Assembly: GCA_030529945.1 (NCBI GenBank)
Contig: JAUMVX010000007.1
Span: forward strand, 1 to 64,000
Length of the DNA: 64,000 nt
Direction: 5' to 3'
DNA from: Bacteroidia bacterium
Lineage (GTDB): Bacteria > Bacteroidota > Bacteroidia > Bacteroidales > UBA932
Shown here in pieces: positions 16,865-26,921 of this stretch. The notes beneath the pieces were generated by a model. The model worked only from the letters and a program-made list of their open reading frames with translations. It was not told the DNA's origin and made no database searches. Position 1 is the stretch's first letter, and each line of letters begins with the position of its first letter. The translations under genes were made by a program, and so were the position numbers.

Positions 16865-18676
16865 ATGCAGGAAATCAGAAACATTGCGATTATCGCCCAC
16901 GTGGACCACGGCAAGACTACGCTCGTGGACAGGATGATTTATCAGGCGAATCTGGTCCGTCAGCCCGAGAATCTCGGCGAACTGATTCTGGACAATAACG
17001 ATCTGGAACGCGAAAGAGGCATCACCATTCTGGCGAAGAACGTTTCAGTCATCTACAAGGGAGTCAAAATCAATATCATAGATACTCCGGGACATAGCGA
17101 TTTCGGAGGAGAAGTGGAGCGTGTGCTGAATATGGCGGACGGTGTGCTGCTGCTCGTGGACGCGTTCGAGGGCTGTATGCCGCAGACCCGTTTCGTCCTT
17201 CAGAAAGCTCTGGAGATGAAGAAGAAACCGGTAGTGGTCGTAAATAAGGTGGACAAGCCGAACTGCCGCCCTGACGAGGTTCAGGAGGAAGTGTTCGACC
17301 TGATGTGCAACCTGAACGCCGATGACGACCAGCTGGACTTCCGCACCGTCTTCGGAAGTGCGAAGCAGGGCTGGATGTCCCTCGACTGGAAGAATCCGGG
17401 GAAGGACATAACCCCTCTGCTCGATGTCATACTGGAGGCGATTCCGGCTCCCGAGGTCAAGGAGGGCACGGTGCAGATGCTCATTTCCTCCCTCGAGTAT
17501 TCTCCTTACGTGGGCCGTATCGCCGTGGGGCGCATCACCAGAGGAACCCTGTGTTCCGGCCAGACCATAAGCCTGTGCAAGCGCTACGATGTAGTCCAGA
17601 AACAGAAGGTGAAGCAGCTGATGGTGTTCGACGGACTCGGAAAGAAGAATGTCGAGCAGGTGCAGTGCGGTGACATCTGTGCTGTCGTGGGCATAGACGG
17701 CTTCGAGATCGGAGACACCATAGCCGATGCCGAGGCTCCGGAGGCCCTTCCTCCTATCGCCGTGGATGAGCCTACGATGAGTATGCTCTTCTGCATAAAC
17801 AATTCCCCGTTCTTCGGCAAGGAGGGCAAATTCGTGACTTCCCGCCATCTGAAGGAGCGTCTGGAGAAGGAGCTCGAGAAGAATCTCGCTCTGCGGGTGA
17901 AGCCCGGAATGAGCGCGGACTCTTTCGTGGTTTACGGGCGCGGAGTACTGCATCTTTCGGTGCTCATAGAGACTATGAGGCGCGAGGGTTTCGAGCTTCA
18001 GGTAGGTCAGCCGAGGGTTCTGGACAAGACCATAAACGGGCAGAGGTGCGAACCTATAGAAGACCTCTCCATCGAGGTCCCGGAGCAGTATGTGGGTGCG
18101 GCCATCGAGATAGCCACCCGCCGCAAGGGCGCTCTTCTGAGGATGGAGCCGCGCGGAGACCGTACTCTGCTCGAGTTCGAGATTCCTACCAGGGGTCTGA
18201 TGGGGCTGCGCAGCAACCTGCTCACCGCTTCGCAGGGCGAGGCCATTGTGGCCCACCGCTACAAGGAGTATCAGCCTTTCAAGGGTGAGATCGAGCGCCG
18301 CAACAACGGCTCCCTCGTCTCCCTCGAGACCGGCGAAGCCATAGCGTATTCTATGAACAAGCTCCTGGACCGCGGCCGCTTCTTCGTGGAGCCGGGAGAG
18401 GAAATCTACGCCGGACAGGTAGTCGGGGAACACACCAGAGAGAAGGACCTGAACATCAATATCTGCAAGACGAAGAAGCTCACGAACGTCCGGGCTTCCG
18501 GTTCGGATGAGAAGGTTATGCTCCCGCCGGCCATAAAGTTCTCCCTCGAGGAGGCTCTGGAGTATATTCAGGAGGATGAACTTGTGGAGGTTACGCCTCA
18601 TCATATGAGAATCCGCAAGCTTCTGCTCGACCCGCTTGAGCGCAAGAGAAAAAACGGCGGCGAAGATTGTTTATAG
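16865..18676 (+). CDS. typA: Ribosome-associated GTPase TypA/BipA
   Basis: The 603-residue translational GTPase helps large-subunit assembly and stress adaptation. G motifs are HVDHGKTT (G1, about residue 12), RGITI (G2), [16 protein letters not shown] (G3) and NKVDKP (G4). EF-G-like domains II, III and V follow, then the TypA-specific C-terminal domain. Length is normal. The downstream DUF177 gene begins within a few bases, so the two may be co-transcribed even though a separate promoter is visible. Confidence 0.97.
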   Translation: MQEIRNIAIIAHVDHGKTTLVDRMIYQANLVRQPENLGELILDNNDLERERGITILAKNVSVIYKGVKINIIDTPGHSDFGGEVERVLNMADGVLLLVDAFEGCMPQTRFVLQKALEMKKKPVVVVNKVDKPNCRPDEVQEEVFDLMCNLNADDDQLDFRTVFGSAKQGWMSLDWKNPGKDITPLLDVILEAIPAPEVKEGTVQMLISSLEYSPYVGRIAVGRITRGTLCSGQTISLCKRYDVVQKQKVKQLMVFDGLGKKNVEQVQCGDICAVVGIDGFEIGDTIADAEAPEALPPIAVDEPTMSMLFCINNSPFFGKEGKFVTSRHLKERLEKELEKNLALRVKPGMSADSFVVYGRGVLHLSVLIETMRREGFELQVGQPRVLDKTINGQRCEPIEDLSIEVPEQYVGAAIEIATRRKGALLRMEPRGDRTLLEFEIPTRGLMGLRSNLLTASQGEAIVAHRYKEYQPFKGEIERRNNGSLVSLETGEAIAYSMNKLLDRGRFFVEPGEEIYAGQVVGEHTREKDLNINICKTKKLTNVRASGSDEKVMLPPAIKFSLEEALEYIQEDELVEVTPHHMRIRKLLLDPLERKRKNGGEDCL

Positions 18677-18688
18677 GAAAAATTATTG

Positions 18689-18696
18689 TAACTTTG
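18689..18696 (+). promoter_or_regulatory. TAnnTTTG promoter for DUF177-rpmF
   Basis: TAACTTTG, a perfect match, lies just after the typA stop. It overlaps the best candidate start codon of the DUF177 gene. Confidence 0.5.
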
Positions 18697-19230
18697 CAGC
18701 CCTTTGTAATATCTTTGAACGGATTGGCTCGGGGCAGAAGCGAGTTCTGCCGCAGAGTCGGGAAGGAGTTCTTTGGCGATTTCGGGAATTCCGAGGTTTC
18801 GGATGCCGATGTCACGGTCGAAGTCACCGTGGAGAAGGCTGACGGTTTCATCGGGGTGGACTGCAGGATCCGCGGGGCGCTCACGCTGCCCTGTGACAGA
18901 TGTCTGGAGCCGCTTACGCTTCCGGTGGACACTATGGCCCGGCTCAGCGTGAAGTTCGGGACCGAGGTTTCTCGGGAGGACGGGCCCGCCGCACCGGGGG
19001 AGAGGGAGATTCTCTACCTCAGTGAAGCGGATACGGATCTGGATTTGTCCCAGATCGTGTATGACTACATCCTGCTGGCTCTGCCGATGCAGAAAGTCCA
19101 CGCGGAAGGGGAGTGCAACCCGCAGACGCTGAAGTATCTGTGCCGCGAGGAGGCTCCCGCGCAGGCCCCGGAGGCCGGGACGGACAGCCCTTTCGCCGCG
19201 CTCAAAGCTATGATGGAGAAAAATAAATAA
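18694..19230 (+). CDS. DUF177 (YceD-like) protein
   Basis: The family is found beside rpmF in most bacteria and takes part in 23S rRNA handling and ribosome assembly. Recognisable parts are ISLNGLARGRSEF at the head, the CDRCLEPL motif (CxxC-type, about residue 70) and LPMQKVHAEGEC near residue 130. rpmF follows after 17 bases. The start is uncertain: there is no ATG, and TTG at 18694 or 18667 and ATT at 18682 are possible. TTG 18694 keeps the family head and is used here, but it lies inside a predicted -7 element. Confidence 0.8.
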   Translation: MQPFVISLNGLARGRSEFCRRVGKEFFGDFGNSEVSDADVTVEVTVEKADGFIGVDCRIRGALTLPCDRCLEPLTLPVDTMARLSVKFGTEVSREDGPAAPGEREILYLSEADTDLDLSQIVYDYILLALPMQKVHAEGECNPQTLKYLCREEAPAQAPEAGTDSPFAALKAMMEKNK

Positions 19231-19247
19231 TTAAATGATATTGTAAA

Positions 19248-19430
19248 ATGGCACATCCGAAACACAAACTCTCCAAGCAGAGAAGAGACAAGAGAAGAAC
19301 TCACGACTTCGCTCCTGTCCCTACACTTGCGACCTGCCCTAACTGCGGTGCTACAGTAATGTACCACAGAGTATGCCCAGAGTGCGGCTACTACAGAGGA
19401 CGTCAGATTATCGAGAAGAGCGCTGAATAG
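19248..19430 (+). CDS. rpmF: Large-subunit ribosomal protein bL32
   Basis: The 60-residue protein starts MAHPKHKLSKQRRDKRRTH, typical of L32, and has the zinc ribbon with CPNC and CPEC, so it is the zinc-binding form. It pairs with the DUF177 gene as in most bacteria. A tRNA-Arg gene follows 41 bases after the stop and could be on the same transcript. Confidence 0.97.
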   Translation: MAHPKHKLSKQRRDKRRTHDFAPVPTLATCPNCGATVMYHRVCPECGYYRGRQIIEKSAE

Positions 19431-19471
19431 GCTCTCCTGATATAAGGCTGCGGGTTTACCCCTCAGTCCGC

Positions 19472-19543
19472 GGTCCCTTAGTTCAACGGATAGAACGGAG
19501 GTTTCCTAAACCTTAAATAGGCGTTCGATTCGCCTAGGGACTA
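19472..19543 (+). tRNA. tRNA-Arg (anticodon CCT)
   Basis: The 72-nt gene has acceptor arms GGTCCCT and AGGGACT (G1-U72 wobble), D-arm GTTCAACGGATAGAAC, anticodon loop TTCCTAA with CCT at 19505-19507, and T-arm AGGCGTTCGATTCGCCT. CCA is not encoded. Confidence 0.94.
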
Positions 19544-19547
19544 CGAG

Positions 19548-19574
19548 AACCGGCAGATTTCTGTCGGTTTTTCG
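19548..19574 (+). terminator. Intrinsic terminator after tRNA-Arg
   Basis: AACCGGCAGA and TCTGTCGGTT form a 10-bp stem (one G-T) with a two-base nominal loop, followed by TTTTC. Confidence 0.8.
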
Positions 19575-19584
19575 TTATTTTTAC

Positions 19585-19592
19585 TACCTTTG
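19585..19592 (+). promoter_or_regulatory. TAnnTTTG promoter for the 19612 operon
   Basis: TACCTTTG, a perfect match, 20 bases before the ATG at 19612. Confidence 0.7.
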
Positions 19593-19611
19593 TCAGAATA
19601 CGTCTTGTGGG

Positions 19612-21165
19612 ATGAACAGGAAGACTTTGGTGATATATGTTCTTGTGGCGGCGGTCCTGATTCTGGGGATAGCCGCCGGGGTGTATTTCCTTTATGGTCA
19701 GAAGCTTACCATAGGACGCAGCACTCCTGTGTCGGAGTCATTCACACTGCTGCGGGCCGTCCCTTCAGATGCTGCGCTGCTGCTGTGTTGCGAGGATTTC
19801 TCCCGCGGCGCGGCCCGTCTTTCCGACAGCAGCTCCACGCTCAGGCTTCTGGTCTCCGACGGGAAGAAGAACCCGTTCTGCGGGTATCTCTCCCGCGTGT
19901 CTTCTCTGCTGGCTCCCGGCTCTGAGGCCCGCTCCCTCCATTCCGCCCAGATGGCCCTGTCGCTGCATTACGGCGGGACGATGCTTCCCCTTATGATGGT
20001 AAGTCTTCACGAGGCGGATTCGCTTCAGGCCGCCGCTCTGATGGCCGCCGCCTCGGAGTATTCCCTCGTTTCGGACCGGGTCGAGGCCGCGGACGGGACG
20101 GGAATTCTGCTCGTGTCCGTCTCGGAAACCCTTATCGGCTCTTCCAGACGTCATCTCGACGAGGGGGTGTCGATCCTATCAGACCGCTCTTTCTCGGAAT
20201 GCGCTTCCTCCATCGGAGGCCGGGAGGTGCTTTTTCTGAATAACGGGTATGCGGACCGTCTGGCGGCGCATTTTCTGTCGAAGCGTCTGCGCGGCTACAG
20301 TTCTTTTCTGAAGAAATTTGCGGACTGGACGGCTTTCAGCATCGAAAGCGGCCGCGACGGCAGGACTTCCGCTGCGGCTCTCGCCTATTGCGGCGGAGGC
20401 TCTGACAAGTTCGCCTCCTTCCTTTCTTCGCAGGAGCCTGCTGAGCTCTCGTTCGAGGATGTGGTGCCTGCGACAGCCGTGTACGCATTGGCCGTAGGCC
20501 TCAAGGATGTCGGGAAGTATATCGAGGAGTTCCGCAAGTCGCAGGTGGCGGATATGCAGAGTTACAAGTCGGTGCAGGAGAAGTTGCGCCGCAGGGAGGG
20601 AATCGCGCCGGAGAATTGGGCGCAAGCCCTGCAGATACGCGAGATCGTGAAGACAGCGTGGCTCTCCGGAGACGAGCAGTTCGAGGCCGTGATGGTGCGT
20701 GTCGGCAAGAAGAATTATGAACTGGTCACGGGCGGCGGGAACAGCAAGGCTCTCCGCGCTTCCCTGCTGAATCCTCAGAAATATAATTTCGGCGGCTTCG
20801 CCTCTTCGCTTTTCGGTCAGGCTTTTTCGGCAGATGCCGATTCGAGCTTCGTCTGGACGGGAGAGTGGATTGTCAGCGGAAGTCCGCGGGCTGTCGCGGA
20901 TTATGCGGAAAGGATTGCCGGATCCGACTGTCTGGGAAACAGGCTGGACAGTTCCGGGGCTTCTTCTCTCATTCCGCTTGGCGACTGCACGATGGCCGCC
21001 TATTTCTCACCTGTCGGCCTGGAGCCGGAGGGGTATTGTTCCAAGTCGCTCAGCCCTGTCGCGCACGAGCTGAATGCAGGCTTGGAGTATGAGCCGGCGG
21101 TGCTGTCCTACGGGGCCGGCGGACTCGAATTGAAAATCGTAAAAGTATGGAATTCAAATCAGTAA
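19612..21165 (+). CDS. Membrane-anchored protein of unknown function (DUF3352-like, tentative)
   Basis: This 517-residue protein has one N-terminal membrane helix (about 5-27) and a large exported part. RAVPSDAALLLCCEDF after the anchor and repeated strand-rich segments resemble DUF3352-type proteins of Bacteroidota, but no motif decides it. No catalytic signature was seen. The next gene, an acyl-CoA-ligase-like enzyme, starts 19 bases before this stop, so translation is probably coupled. Confidence 0.6.
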   Translation: MNRKTLVIYVLVAAVLILGIAAGVYFLYGQKLTIGRSTPVSESFTLLRAVPSDAALLLCCEDFSRGAARLSDSSSTLRLLVSDGKKNPFCGYLSRVSSLLAPGSEARSLHSAQMALSLHYGGTMLPLMMVSLHEADSLQAAALMAAASEYSLVSDRVEAADGTGILLVSVSETLIGSSRRHLDEGVSILSDRSFSECASSIGGREVLFLNNGYADRLAAHFLSKRLRGYSSFLKKFADWTAFSIESGRDGRTSAAALAYCGGGSDKFASFLSSQEPAELSFEDVVPATAVYALAVGLKDVGKYIEEFRKSQVADMQSYKSVQEKLRRREGIAPENWAQALQIREIVKTAWLSGDEQFEAVMVRVGKKNYELVTGGGNSKALRASLLNPQKYNFGGFASSLFGQAFSADADSSFVWTGEWIVSGSPRAVADYAERIAGSDCLGNRLDSSGASSLIPLGDCTMAAYFSPVGLEPEGYCSKSLSPVAHELNAGLEYEPAVLSYGAGGLELKIVKVWNSNQ

Positions 21166-22802
21166 ACAAGCTCTTCGAGCGGAGTTTCAAGGAGAATTGG
21201 AATCGTCCGGCCCTCTCCAACTATCAGGGGGTCACGCTCTGCTATAAGGATGTCGCGAAGAGAATCAAGCATCTGCATATAACTTTCGAACTCTGCGGGC
21301 TGAAAAAGGGGGACAAGGTGGCCCTCTGTTCCCGCAATCAGGCGAACTGGGGTGTGTGCTTCCTCGCTGCTATGACCTACGGTGCTGTTCCGGTGCCGAT
21401 TCTGCACGAGTTCAAGGCGGGCAATATCCATTATCTGGTGAACCATTGCGAGGCGAAGGTGCTCTTCGTGGACGATGTGATCTGGGAAGGCCTGTCCGAG
21501 GCGGAGATGCCCTGCCTGCACGTGGTCGTGCAGATGAATACGCTCAAGTATCTGTATTCCAAGGCGGATTTCCTTTCTGAGATCCGCGACAACCTTCCCT
21601 CGATGTTCGGGAGGATGTATCCGGACGGCTTTACCAAGGATGACGTCAGCTATCCCGAGGACAAACCCGACGAGCTTGCGCTCATAAACTACACTTCCGG
21701 GACTTCCGGCTTTTCCAAGGGCGTAATGCTCACATACAGGGCCCTTTATGCGAACATCTACTTCGCCGGGACCTATGCCGAGCCGCAGATGACCTGCGAG
21801 TCGGAAGTGGTTTCGATGCTTCCGACCGCGCATATGTACGGAATGATGTTCGAATTCCTTTTCGAGATGACCATCGGCGCGCACGTCCATTTCCTTACGC
21901 GCGTGCCAAGCCCGAAAATCATACTCAACGCTTTCAGCGAGATACATCCGGACATCATCATCGCAGTGCCTCTCATCATAGAGAAGGTGTACAAGTCCAA
22001 GCTCAAGCCTCTCATAGACAGGAACAAGACCTATATGAAGATTCCGATTCTGGACTACATCATCCAGAACAAGTTCCGCAACGGTCTCATCGAGGCTTTC
22101 GGAGGACGTTTCGAGGAGATAATTCTCGGCGGCGCAGCCTTCAATCCCGAAGTGGAGAAGTTCCTGCACAAGATTCATTTCCCGTTCACGGTGGGTTACG
22201 GGATGACGGAGTGCGCTCCGCTCATAACTTACGCCAAATGGTACAAGGCCAAGCTCGGCTCCTGCGGGAAGCCGATAACGGGCTGCGAGATACGCATCGA
22301 CTCGCCCGACCCGCAGACCGTGCCGGGCGAGATCCAGGTCAGGGGAGACAATGTCTTTATCGGGTACTATAAGAACGAAGAGGCTACGGCAGAGGCTTTT
22401 ACGGAGGACGGATGGTTCAAGACCGGAGATATGGGAGTCATCGACTCCGACGGGTATCTCTTCCTCCGCGGGCGCTCCAAATGTATGATTCTCGGCCCTT
22501 CCGGGCAGAACATCTATCCGGAGGAGCTTGAGGCTGTCATAAACAATTTCAGCTATGTGGTGGATTCTCTGGTCATCGAGGATGACGGCGGCCTGACGGC
22601 TCTCATCTATCCCGACTATCATCAGGCCGAGCTGGACGGAATACAGGGCGAACAGCTTACCGCGCGTATCGAGGGCTATCTTCCGGAGATAAACGCCGAA
22701 GTGCCTAACTATGCGAAGATACGCAAGATAGAACTTATGCCGGAGGATTTCGAAAGGACGCCGAAGAGAAGTATAAAACGCTATTTGTATCAGAGGAAAT
22801 AA
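21147..22802 (+). CDS. AMP-binding acyl-CoA ligase family protein
   Basis: The 551-residue protein belongs to the ANL adenylating superfamily and probably activates a fatty acid to its AMP ester and CoA thioester. Visible motifs are INYTSGTSGFSKGVMLTYRA (phosphate loop, A3), GYGMTECAP (A5), FKTGDMG (A7 region) and RSKCMILGPSGQNIYPEELE (A8). The C-terminal catalytic lysine region is KRSIKRYLY. Length fits the long-chain fatty-acid ligase group. It overlaps the upstream gene and is followed after 2 bases by the deaminase gene. Confidence 0.88.
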   Translation: MEFKSVNKLFERSFKENWNRPALSNYQGVTLCYKDVAKRIKHLHITFELCGLKKGDKVALCSRNQANWGVCFLAAMTYGAVPVPILHEFKAGNIHYLVNHCEAKVLFVDDVIWEGLSEAEMPCLHVVVQMNTLKYLYSKADFLSEIRDNLPSMFGRMYPDGFTKDDVSYPEDKPDELALINYTSGTSGFSKGVMLTYRALYANIYFAGTYAEPQMTCESEVVSMLPTAHMYGMMFEFLFEMTIGAHVHFLTRVPSPKIILNAFSEIHPDIIIAVPLIIEKVYKSKLKPLIDRNKTYMKIPILDYIIQNKFRNGLIEAFGGRFEEIILGGAAFNPEVEKFLHKIHFPFTVGYGMTECAPLITYAKWYKAKLGSCGKPITGCEIRIDSPDPQTVPGEIQVRGDNVFIGYYKNEEATAEAFTEDGWFKTGDMGVIDSDGYLFLRGRSKCMILGPSGQNIYPEELEAVINNFSYVVDSLVIEDDGGLTALIYPDYHQAELDGIQGEQLTARIEGYLPEINAEVPNYAKIRKIELMPEDFERTPKRSIKRYLYQRK

Positions 22803-22804
22803 TT

Positions 22805-23209
22805 ATGAGGAAGTTCGATGACAGGTATCTCGAGATGGCCGCCATCTGGGCCAAGAACAGCTACTGCAAGCGCCGCCGGGTGGGTGCGCTGATCGTCAAG
22901 GATAATATGATCATATCCGACGGCTATAACGGCACTCCTTCGGGCTTCGAGAACGTCTGTGAAGACGAGACGGGGGCCACGAAGCCGTATGTGCTTCACG
23001 CCGAAGCGAATGCGATAAGCAAGGTGGCCAAGTCCGGAAACAGCAGCGAGGGGGCGACGCTCTATGTGACGGCTTCCCCGTGCATCGAATGCTCCAAGCT
23101 CATCATCCAGGCCGGCATAAAGCGGGTGGTGTACCGTGACGAATATCGTCTGACCGACGGTGTGGACCTTCTCCGCAGGGCCGGCATTGAAGTCGAAAAA
23201 GTGGATTAG
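22805..23209 (+). CDS. dCMP deaminase family protein
   Basis: The 134-residue zinc enzyme carries HAEANAI (zinc His and catalytic Glu) and SPCIECSKLI (two zinc Cys), the cytidine/deoxycytidylate deaminase signature. DGYNGTPSGFENVCED and the spacing match dCMP deaminase (ComEB type), which makes dUMP for thymidylate synthesis. Riboflavin or tRNA deaminases are less likely given the length and NGTP motif. It lies 2 bases after the ligase gene and 2 bases before the S41 protease gene. Confidence 0.88.
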   Translation: MRKFDDRYLEMAAIWAKNSYCKRRRVGALIVKDNMIISDGYNGTPSGFENVCEDETGATKPYVLHAEANAISKVAKSGNSSEGATLYVTASPCIECSKLIIQAGIKRVVYRDEYRLTDGVDLLRRAGIEVEKVD

Positions 23210-23211
23210 CT

Positions 23212-24822
23212 ATGTCTGAAAGAAGAATCTCATCTCTGTGGATCGCACTGCTGGGTGTGCTGATAGGCGCATTGGCGGTAGCCACTTATGATAAAATGGA
23301 AGAGCGCAACGCCCGCCTGAAGTCGGAGTACAGGGACTGGCGCAAGCTGAACCTCGTGCTGCAGAAGGTGACGGACACCTATGTGGACACCGTGGATTTC
23401 GAGAAAGTTTCCGAGGCCGCGATCGTCGCCGCGCTGCGCTCGCTCGACCCGCATACGGTCTATCTGCCGCCCGAGACGCTCGAAGCTTCCGAAAGCGAGC
23501 TCGCGGGCAATTTCGACGGAATCGGGATTCAGTTCAATGTCCCTAATGACACCGCCGTGGTGATAGAAGTGATTCCCGGCGGACCTTCGGAACGCATCGG
23601 GCTTCAGGCCGGCGACAGGATCATCGAAGTCGGCGGCAAGACCATAGCCGGAGTGAAGTTCCCTCAGGACAGTATGGTCAGGAGGATGAAGGGTCCTTCG
23701 GGTTCGAAGGTGGAGATAGAGGTTCTCCGTGACGGAGAGCGGATTCCTTTCCTCATCACGCGGGGCAAGATTCCGGTACACAGCGTGGACGCTTCGTTTA
23801 TGGTGAATGACACGACGGGCTATATCCGCCTCGCCAAGTTCTCGAGGACCACTTACTCCGAGTTCGTTGCAGCGGCCGCCGCATTGCTCGAAAGAGGGAT
23901 GAAGCATCTGGTGTTCGACCTGCGCGACAACACCGGCGGCTACTTCGACCAGGCTCTCTCTCTTGCGGATATGTTTCTCCGGAAGGGAGATATGATAGTG
24001 TATATGGAGGGTCTGCATTCTCCTCGCGAAGAGTTCAGGGCCAGCGGGAAAGGTCTCCTGCAGAATGTGGGGGTGAGCGTGCTGATAAACGAGGCCTCCG
24101 CATCATCGAGCGAGATTTTCGCGGGTGCGATACAGGACAACGACCGAGGAGTCATAGTGGGACGCCGCTCTTTCGGAAAGGGTCTGGTGCAGAGTCCGGT
24201 GTTCTTCACCGACGGCTCCGGCTTGAGAATCACCGTGGCCCGCTACTACACGCCTTCCGGCCGCTGCATACAGAAACCTTACGCTGAGGATTACGAGTAC
24301 GACATCTACAAGCGCTATACTGACGGGGAGCTCACTGACGCGGACAGCATCAAGGTGAACAGGGACGAGGTTTTCCTGACCGCCGGCGGCCGCACGGTCT
24401 ATGGGGGCGGCGGCATAATCCCGGATGTGTTCGTGCCTATGGACACGACCCGTGCGACGGATTTCTATATCGCCTGCAACCGCAAGGCTACTCCTATGCG
24501 CTTCGCTTCCGCCTTCTTCGACAAGCATAAGGCGAAGCTTTCCGCCATAGATGATTATGACGGTCTCCAGAGCTTCCTTAAGGAGGCCGACGTGGAGTCC
24601 GGCTTCCTGCGTTTCGCCGCTTCCGTGGACGGAATCAGGCCGGAACCGGGGGAGTGGAGAGTGTCACGGGTGTATATGATGCCTCAGGTGAAGGCTCTCG
24701 TGGGCCGCTATTCCAAGCTGGGGGAGAATGCCTTCTATCATCAGTATATGGAACTGGATGAAACGATGATCGAGGCTATGAAACATCACACGCTGTCTGT
24801 GACGACTGACGGAAAAAAGTAG
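23212..24822 (+). CDS. S41 family C-terminal processing peptidase
   Basis: The 536-residue protein has an N-terminal membrane anchor or signal (about 8-25), a PDZ domain (about 90-175, with [20 protein letters not shown]) and the S41 serine-lysine catalytic domain. The nucleophile lies in [14 protein letters not shown] and the lysine in RSFGKGLVQ, with [12 protein letters not shown] between. A C-terminal extension of roughly 100 residues follows. Such enzymes trim or degrade exported proteins. The asnS promoter overlaps its stop codon. Confidence 0.92.
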   Translation: MSERRISSLWIALLGVLIGALAVATYDKMEERNARLKSEYRDWRKLNLVLQKVTDTYVDTVDFEKVSEAAIVAALRSLDPHTVYLPPETLEASESELAGNFDGIGIQFNVPNDTAVVIEVIPGGPSERIGLQAGDRIIEVGGKTIAGVKFPQDSMVRRMKGPSGSKVEIEVLRDGERIPFLITRGKIPVHSVDASFMVNDTTGYIRLAKFSRTTYSEFVAAAAALLERGMKHLVFDLRDNTGGYFDQALSLADMFLRKGDMIVYMEGLHSPREEFRASGKGLLQNVGVSVLINEASASSSEIFAGAIQDNDRGVIVGRRSFGKGLVQSPVFFTDGSGLRITVARYYTPSGRCIQKPYAEDYEYDIYKRYTDGELTDADSIKVNRDEVFLTAGGRTVYGGGGIIPDVFVPMDTTRATDFYIACNRKATPMRFASAFFDKHKAKLSAIDDYDGLQSFLKEADVESGFLRFAASVDGIRPEPGEWRVSRVYMMPQVKALVGRYSKLGENAFYHQYMELDETMIEAMKHHTLSVTTDGKK

Positions 24823-24830
24823 TATCTTTG
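24823..24830 (+). promoter_or_regulatory. TAnnTTTG promoter for asnS
   Basis: TATCTTTG, a perfect match, begins at the base after the S41 peptidase stop and lies 16 bases before the asnS ATG at 24846. Confidence 0.7.
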
Positions 24831-24845
24831 CGAGATATTAATTCT

Positions 24846-26261
24846 ATGGTAATGGAAAATACAGTAGTCAGAACCAAGGTCAAGGATCTTCTCAAAAGCA
24901 AGCCCGGCATAGATGTGCTTGCCAAAGGCTGGGTAAGGACAAAGCGCGGGAACAAGGGCGTGGCTTTCATAGCGCTCAATGACGGTTCCACCATAAATAA
25001 CATACAGCTCGTCGTGGACAAGACCCGGATCGGGGACGATGTGCTGTCGAAAGTGACGACAGGTGCCTGCATCCGTGTGGAGGGCAGGCTCGTGGAGTCC
25101 GTGGGAAGCGGACAGGCGGTGGAGATACAGGCTTCAGCCATCGAGGTTTACGGCGAATGCGATCCGGTACGCTACCCGCTCCAGAAGAAGGACACCTCTT
25201 TCGAGTACCTGCGGAGCGTGGCTCATCTGCGTATGAGAACGAACACCTTCGGCGCCGTGCTGCGCATACGTAACCAGATGGCTTTCGCCATACACGAATA
25301 TTTCCACTCCAAGGGCTTCGTGTATCTGCACACTCCGCTCATCACAGAGTCAGACTGCGAGGGCGCGGGCCAGATGTTCCAGGTGACTACTCTGGATATC
25401 GACAAGCCGCTTCCGCGCAATAAGAAAGGCTCCGTCGATTACTCCAAGGATTTCTTCGGCAAGCAGACCAGCCTCACGGTGAGCGGACAGCTCGAAGGAG
25501 AGCTGGGAGCCACGGCTCTCGGGGAGATATATACCTTCGGCCCTACCTTCCGTGCCGAGAATTCGAACACCCCGCGGCATCTCGCCGAGTTCTGGATGAT
25601 CGAGCCGGAGATGGCGTTCTACGATATAAGTGACAATATGGACCTTGCCGAGGACTTCATAAAGCACCTCGTCAAGTACGCTCTCGAGCATTGTGCCGAC
25701 GATATACAGTTCCTTAACGACAAATATGACCCCGAGCTCGTGGAGCGTCTTCGGGGCGTGGCCGACACCGAGTTCGTCCGTCTGGAATACACGGACGGCA
25801 TCAGGATTCTCGAGGAGGCAGTTTCCTCCGGCGTGAAGTTCGAGTACCCGGTTTACTGGGGCGTGGATCTTCAGAGCGAGCACGAGCGCTATCTCGTAGA
25901 GAAGCATTTCCGCAGGCCGGTCATACTTACCGGTTATCCTAAGGAGATAAAGGCTTTCTATATGAAGCAGGATGAGAACGGCAAGACGGTCCGCGCGATG
26001 GACGTGCTCTTCCCGAAGATAGGCGAAATCATCGGCGGTTCCGAGAGGGAGTCTTCGCTGAAGAAGCTCGAAGACCGCATTAACGAGCTGGGTATGAGTC
26101 GCAAGAATCTGGAATGGTACATCGACACCCGTCGCTTCGGTTCCTGCCCTCACTCCGGTTTCGGTCTGGGCTTCGAGAGGCTGCTGCTTTTCGTCACGGG
26201 TATGCAGAACATCCGTGACGTGATTCCGTTCCCTCGCACTCCTAAGAACGCAGAATTCTAA
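24846..26261 (+). CDS. asnS: Asparaginyl-tRNA synthetase
   Basis: The 471-residue class IIb enzyme charges tRNA-Asn. It has an N-terminal OB-fold anticodon-binding domain (about 15-115) and a class II catalytic core. [20 protein letters not shown] is motif 2 in the Asn-specific form (Asp enzymes differ here), and [19 protein letters not shown] is motif 3. Start 24846 was chosen because the longer frame (24828) lies within the promoter. A second ATG two codons later (24852) is also possible. udk follows after 12 bases. Confidence 0.95.
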   Translation: MVMENTVVRTKVKDLLKSKPGIDVLAKGWVRTKRGNKGVAFIALNDGSTINNIQLVVDKTRIGDDVLSKVTTGACIRVEGRLVESVGSGQAVEIQASAIEVYGECDPVRYPLQKKDTSFEYLRSVAHLRMRTNTFGAVLRIRNQMAFAIHEYFHSKGFVYLHTPLITESDCEGAGQMFQVTTLDIDKPLPRNKKGSVDYSKDFFGKQTSLTVSGQLEGELGATALGEIYTFGPTFRAENSNTPRHLAEFWMIEPEMAFYDISDNMDLAEDFIKHLVKYALEHCADDIQFLNDKYDPELVERLRGVADTEFVRLEYTDGIRILEEAVSSGVKFEYPVYWGVDLQSEHERYLVEKHFRRPVILTGYPKEIKAFYMKQDENGKTVRAMDVLFPKIGEIIGGSERESSLKKLEDRINELGMSRKNLEWYIDTRRFGSCPHSGFGLGFERLLLFVTGMQNIRDVIPFPRTPKNAEF

Positions 26262-26273
26262 TCTTTATATAAT

Positions 26274-26903
26274 ATGCTTGTCATCGGTATAGCGGGCGGA
26301 TCCGGTTCGGGTAAGACGACCGTGGTAAAGGCCATTCAGGAAAGACTCCGCGATGAAAAGGTCGTGGTCATCCCTCAGGATTCCTATTATAAGGACTCCA
26401 GCGATCTCACTGACGAAGAAAAGAGGCGTCAGAATTTCGACCATCCGGACGCGATAGACTGGCCTCTGCTCTGCAGCCAGCTTGCCGATCTCAAACAGGG
26501 CCGCACCATCAGCCAGCCGGTCTATTCCTATATCTCCTGCTCGCGTTCCAAGACGGAGACCGTGACCGTGGAGCCTGCGGATGTCATCATCATCGAGGGC
26601 ATCCTCATCTTCAACTGCCGCGAACTGCTCGACCAGATGGACATAAAGATTTTCGTGGACGCTGACGACGATGACCGTCTGATGAGAGTTATGGCGCGGG
26701 ACATCTCCGAGCGCGGCAAGGATGTGCATTGGGTGATCGAGCGCTATAGCCGTACGGTGAAGCCTATGTATCTACAGTTCATCGAACCGAGCAAGCGCTA
26801 TGCCGACATCATAATCCCTCAGGGTGGACATAACAAGGTAGCCATCAATATTATACTGGCTTCCATCGAAAAGTCCCTCCATCAGAAGAAGGCGCTCAGA
26901 TAG
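26274..26903 (+). CDS. udk: Uridine kinase
   Basis: The 209-residue enzyme phosphorylates uridine and cytidine in nucleotide salvage. It shows GIAGGSGSGKTTVVKAI (P-loop at the N-terminus), PQDSYYKD, FDHPDAIDWPLL and DVIIIEGILIF, all typical of Udk. The last 20 residues are basic. It lies between asnS and a TonB-like gene. Confidence 0.95.
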   Translation: MLVIGIAGGSGSGKTTVVKAIQERLRDEKVVVIPQDSYYKDSSDLTDEEKRRQNFDHPDAIDWPLLCSQLADLKQGRTISQPVYSYISCSRSKTETVTVEPADVIIIEGILIFNCRELLDQMDIKIFVDADDDDRLMRVMARDISERGKDVHWVIERYSRTVKPMYLQFIEPSKRYADIIIPQGGHNKVAINIILASIEKSLHQKKALR

Positions 26904-26921
26904 GGCGGCTACGCAGCAGGA

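Noticed and set aside
17045..18604. Long minus-strand frame inside typA
   Set aside because: Antisense to a well-conserved gene; no promoter or motif.
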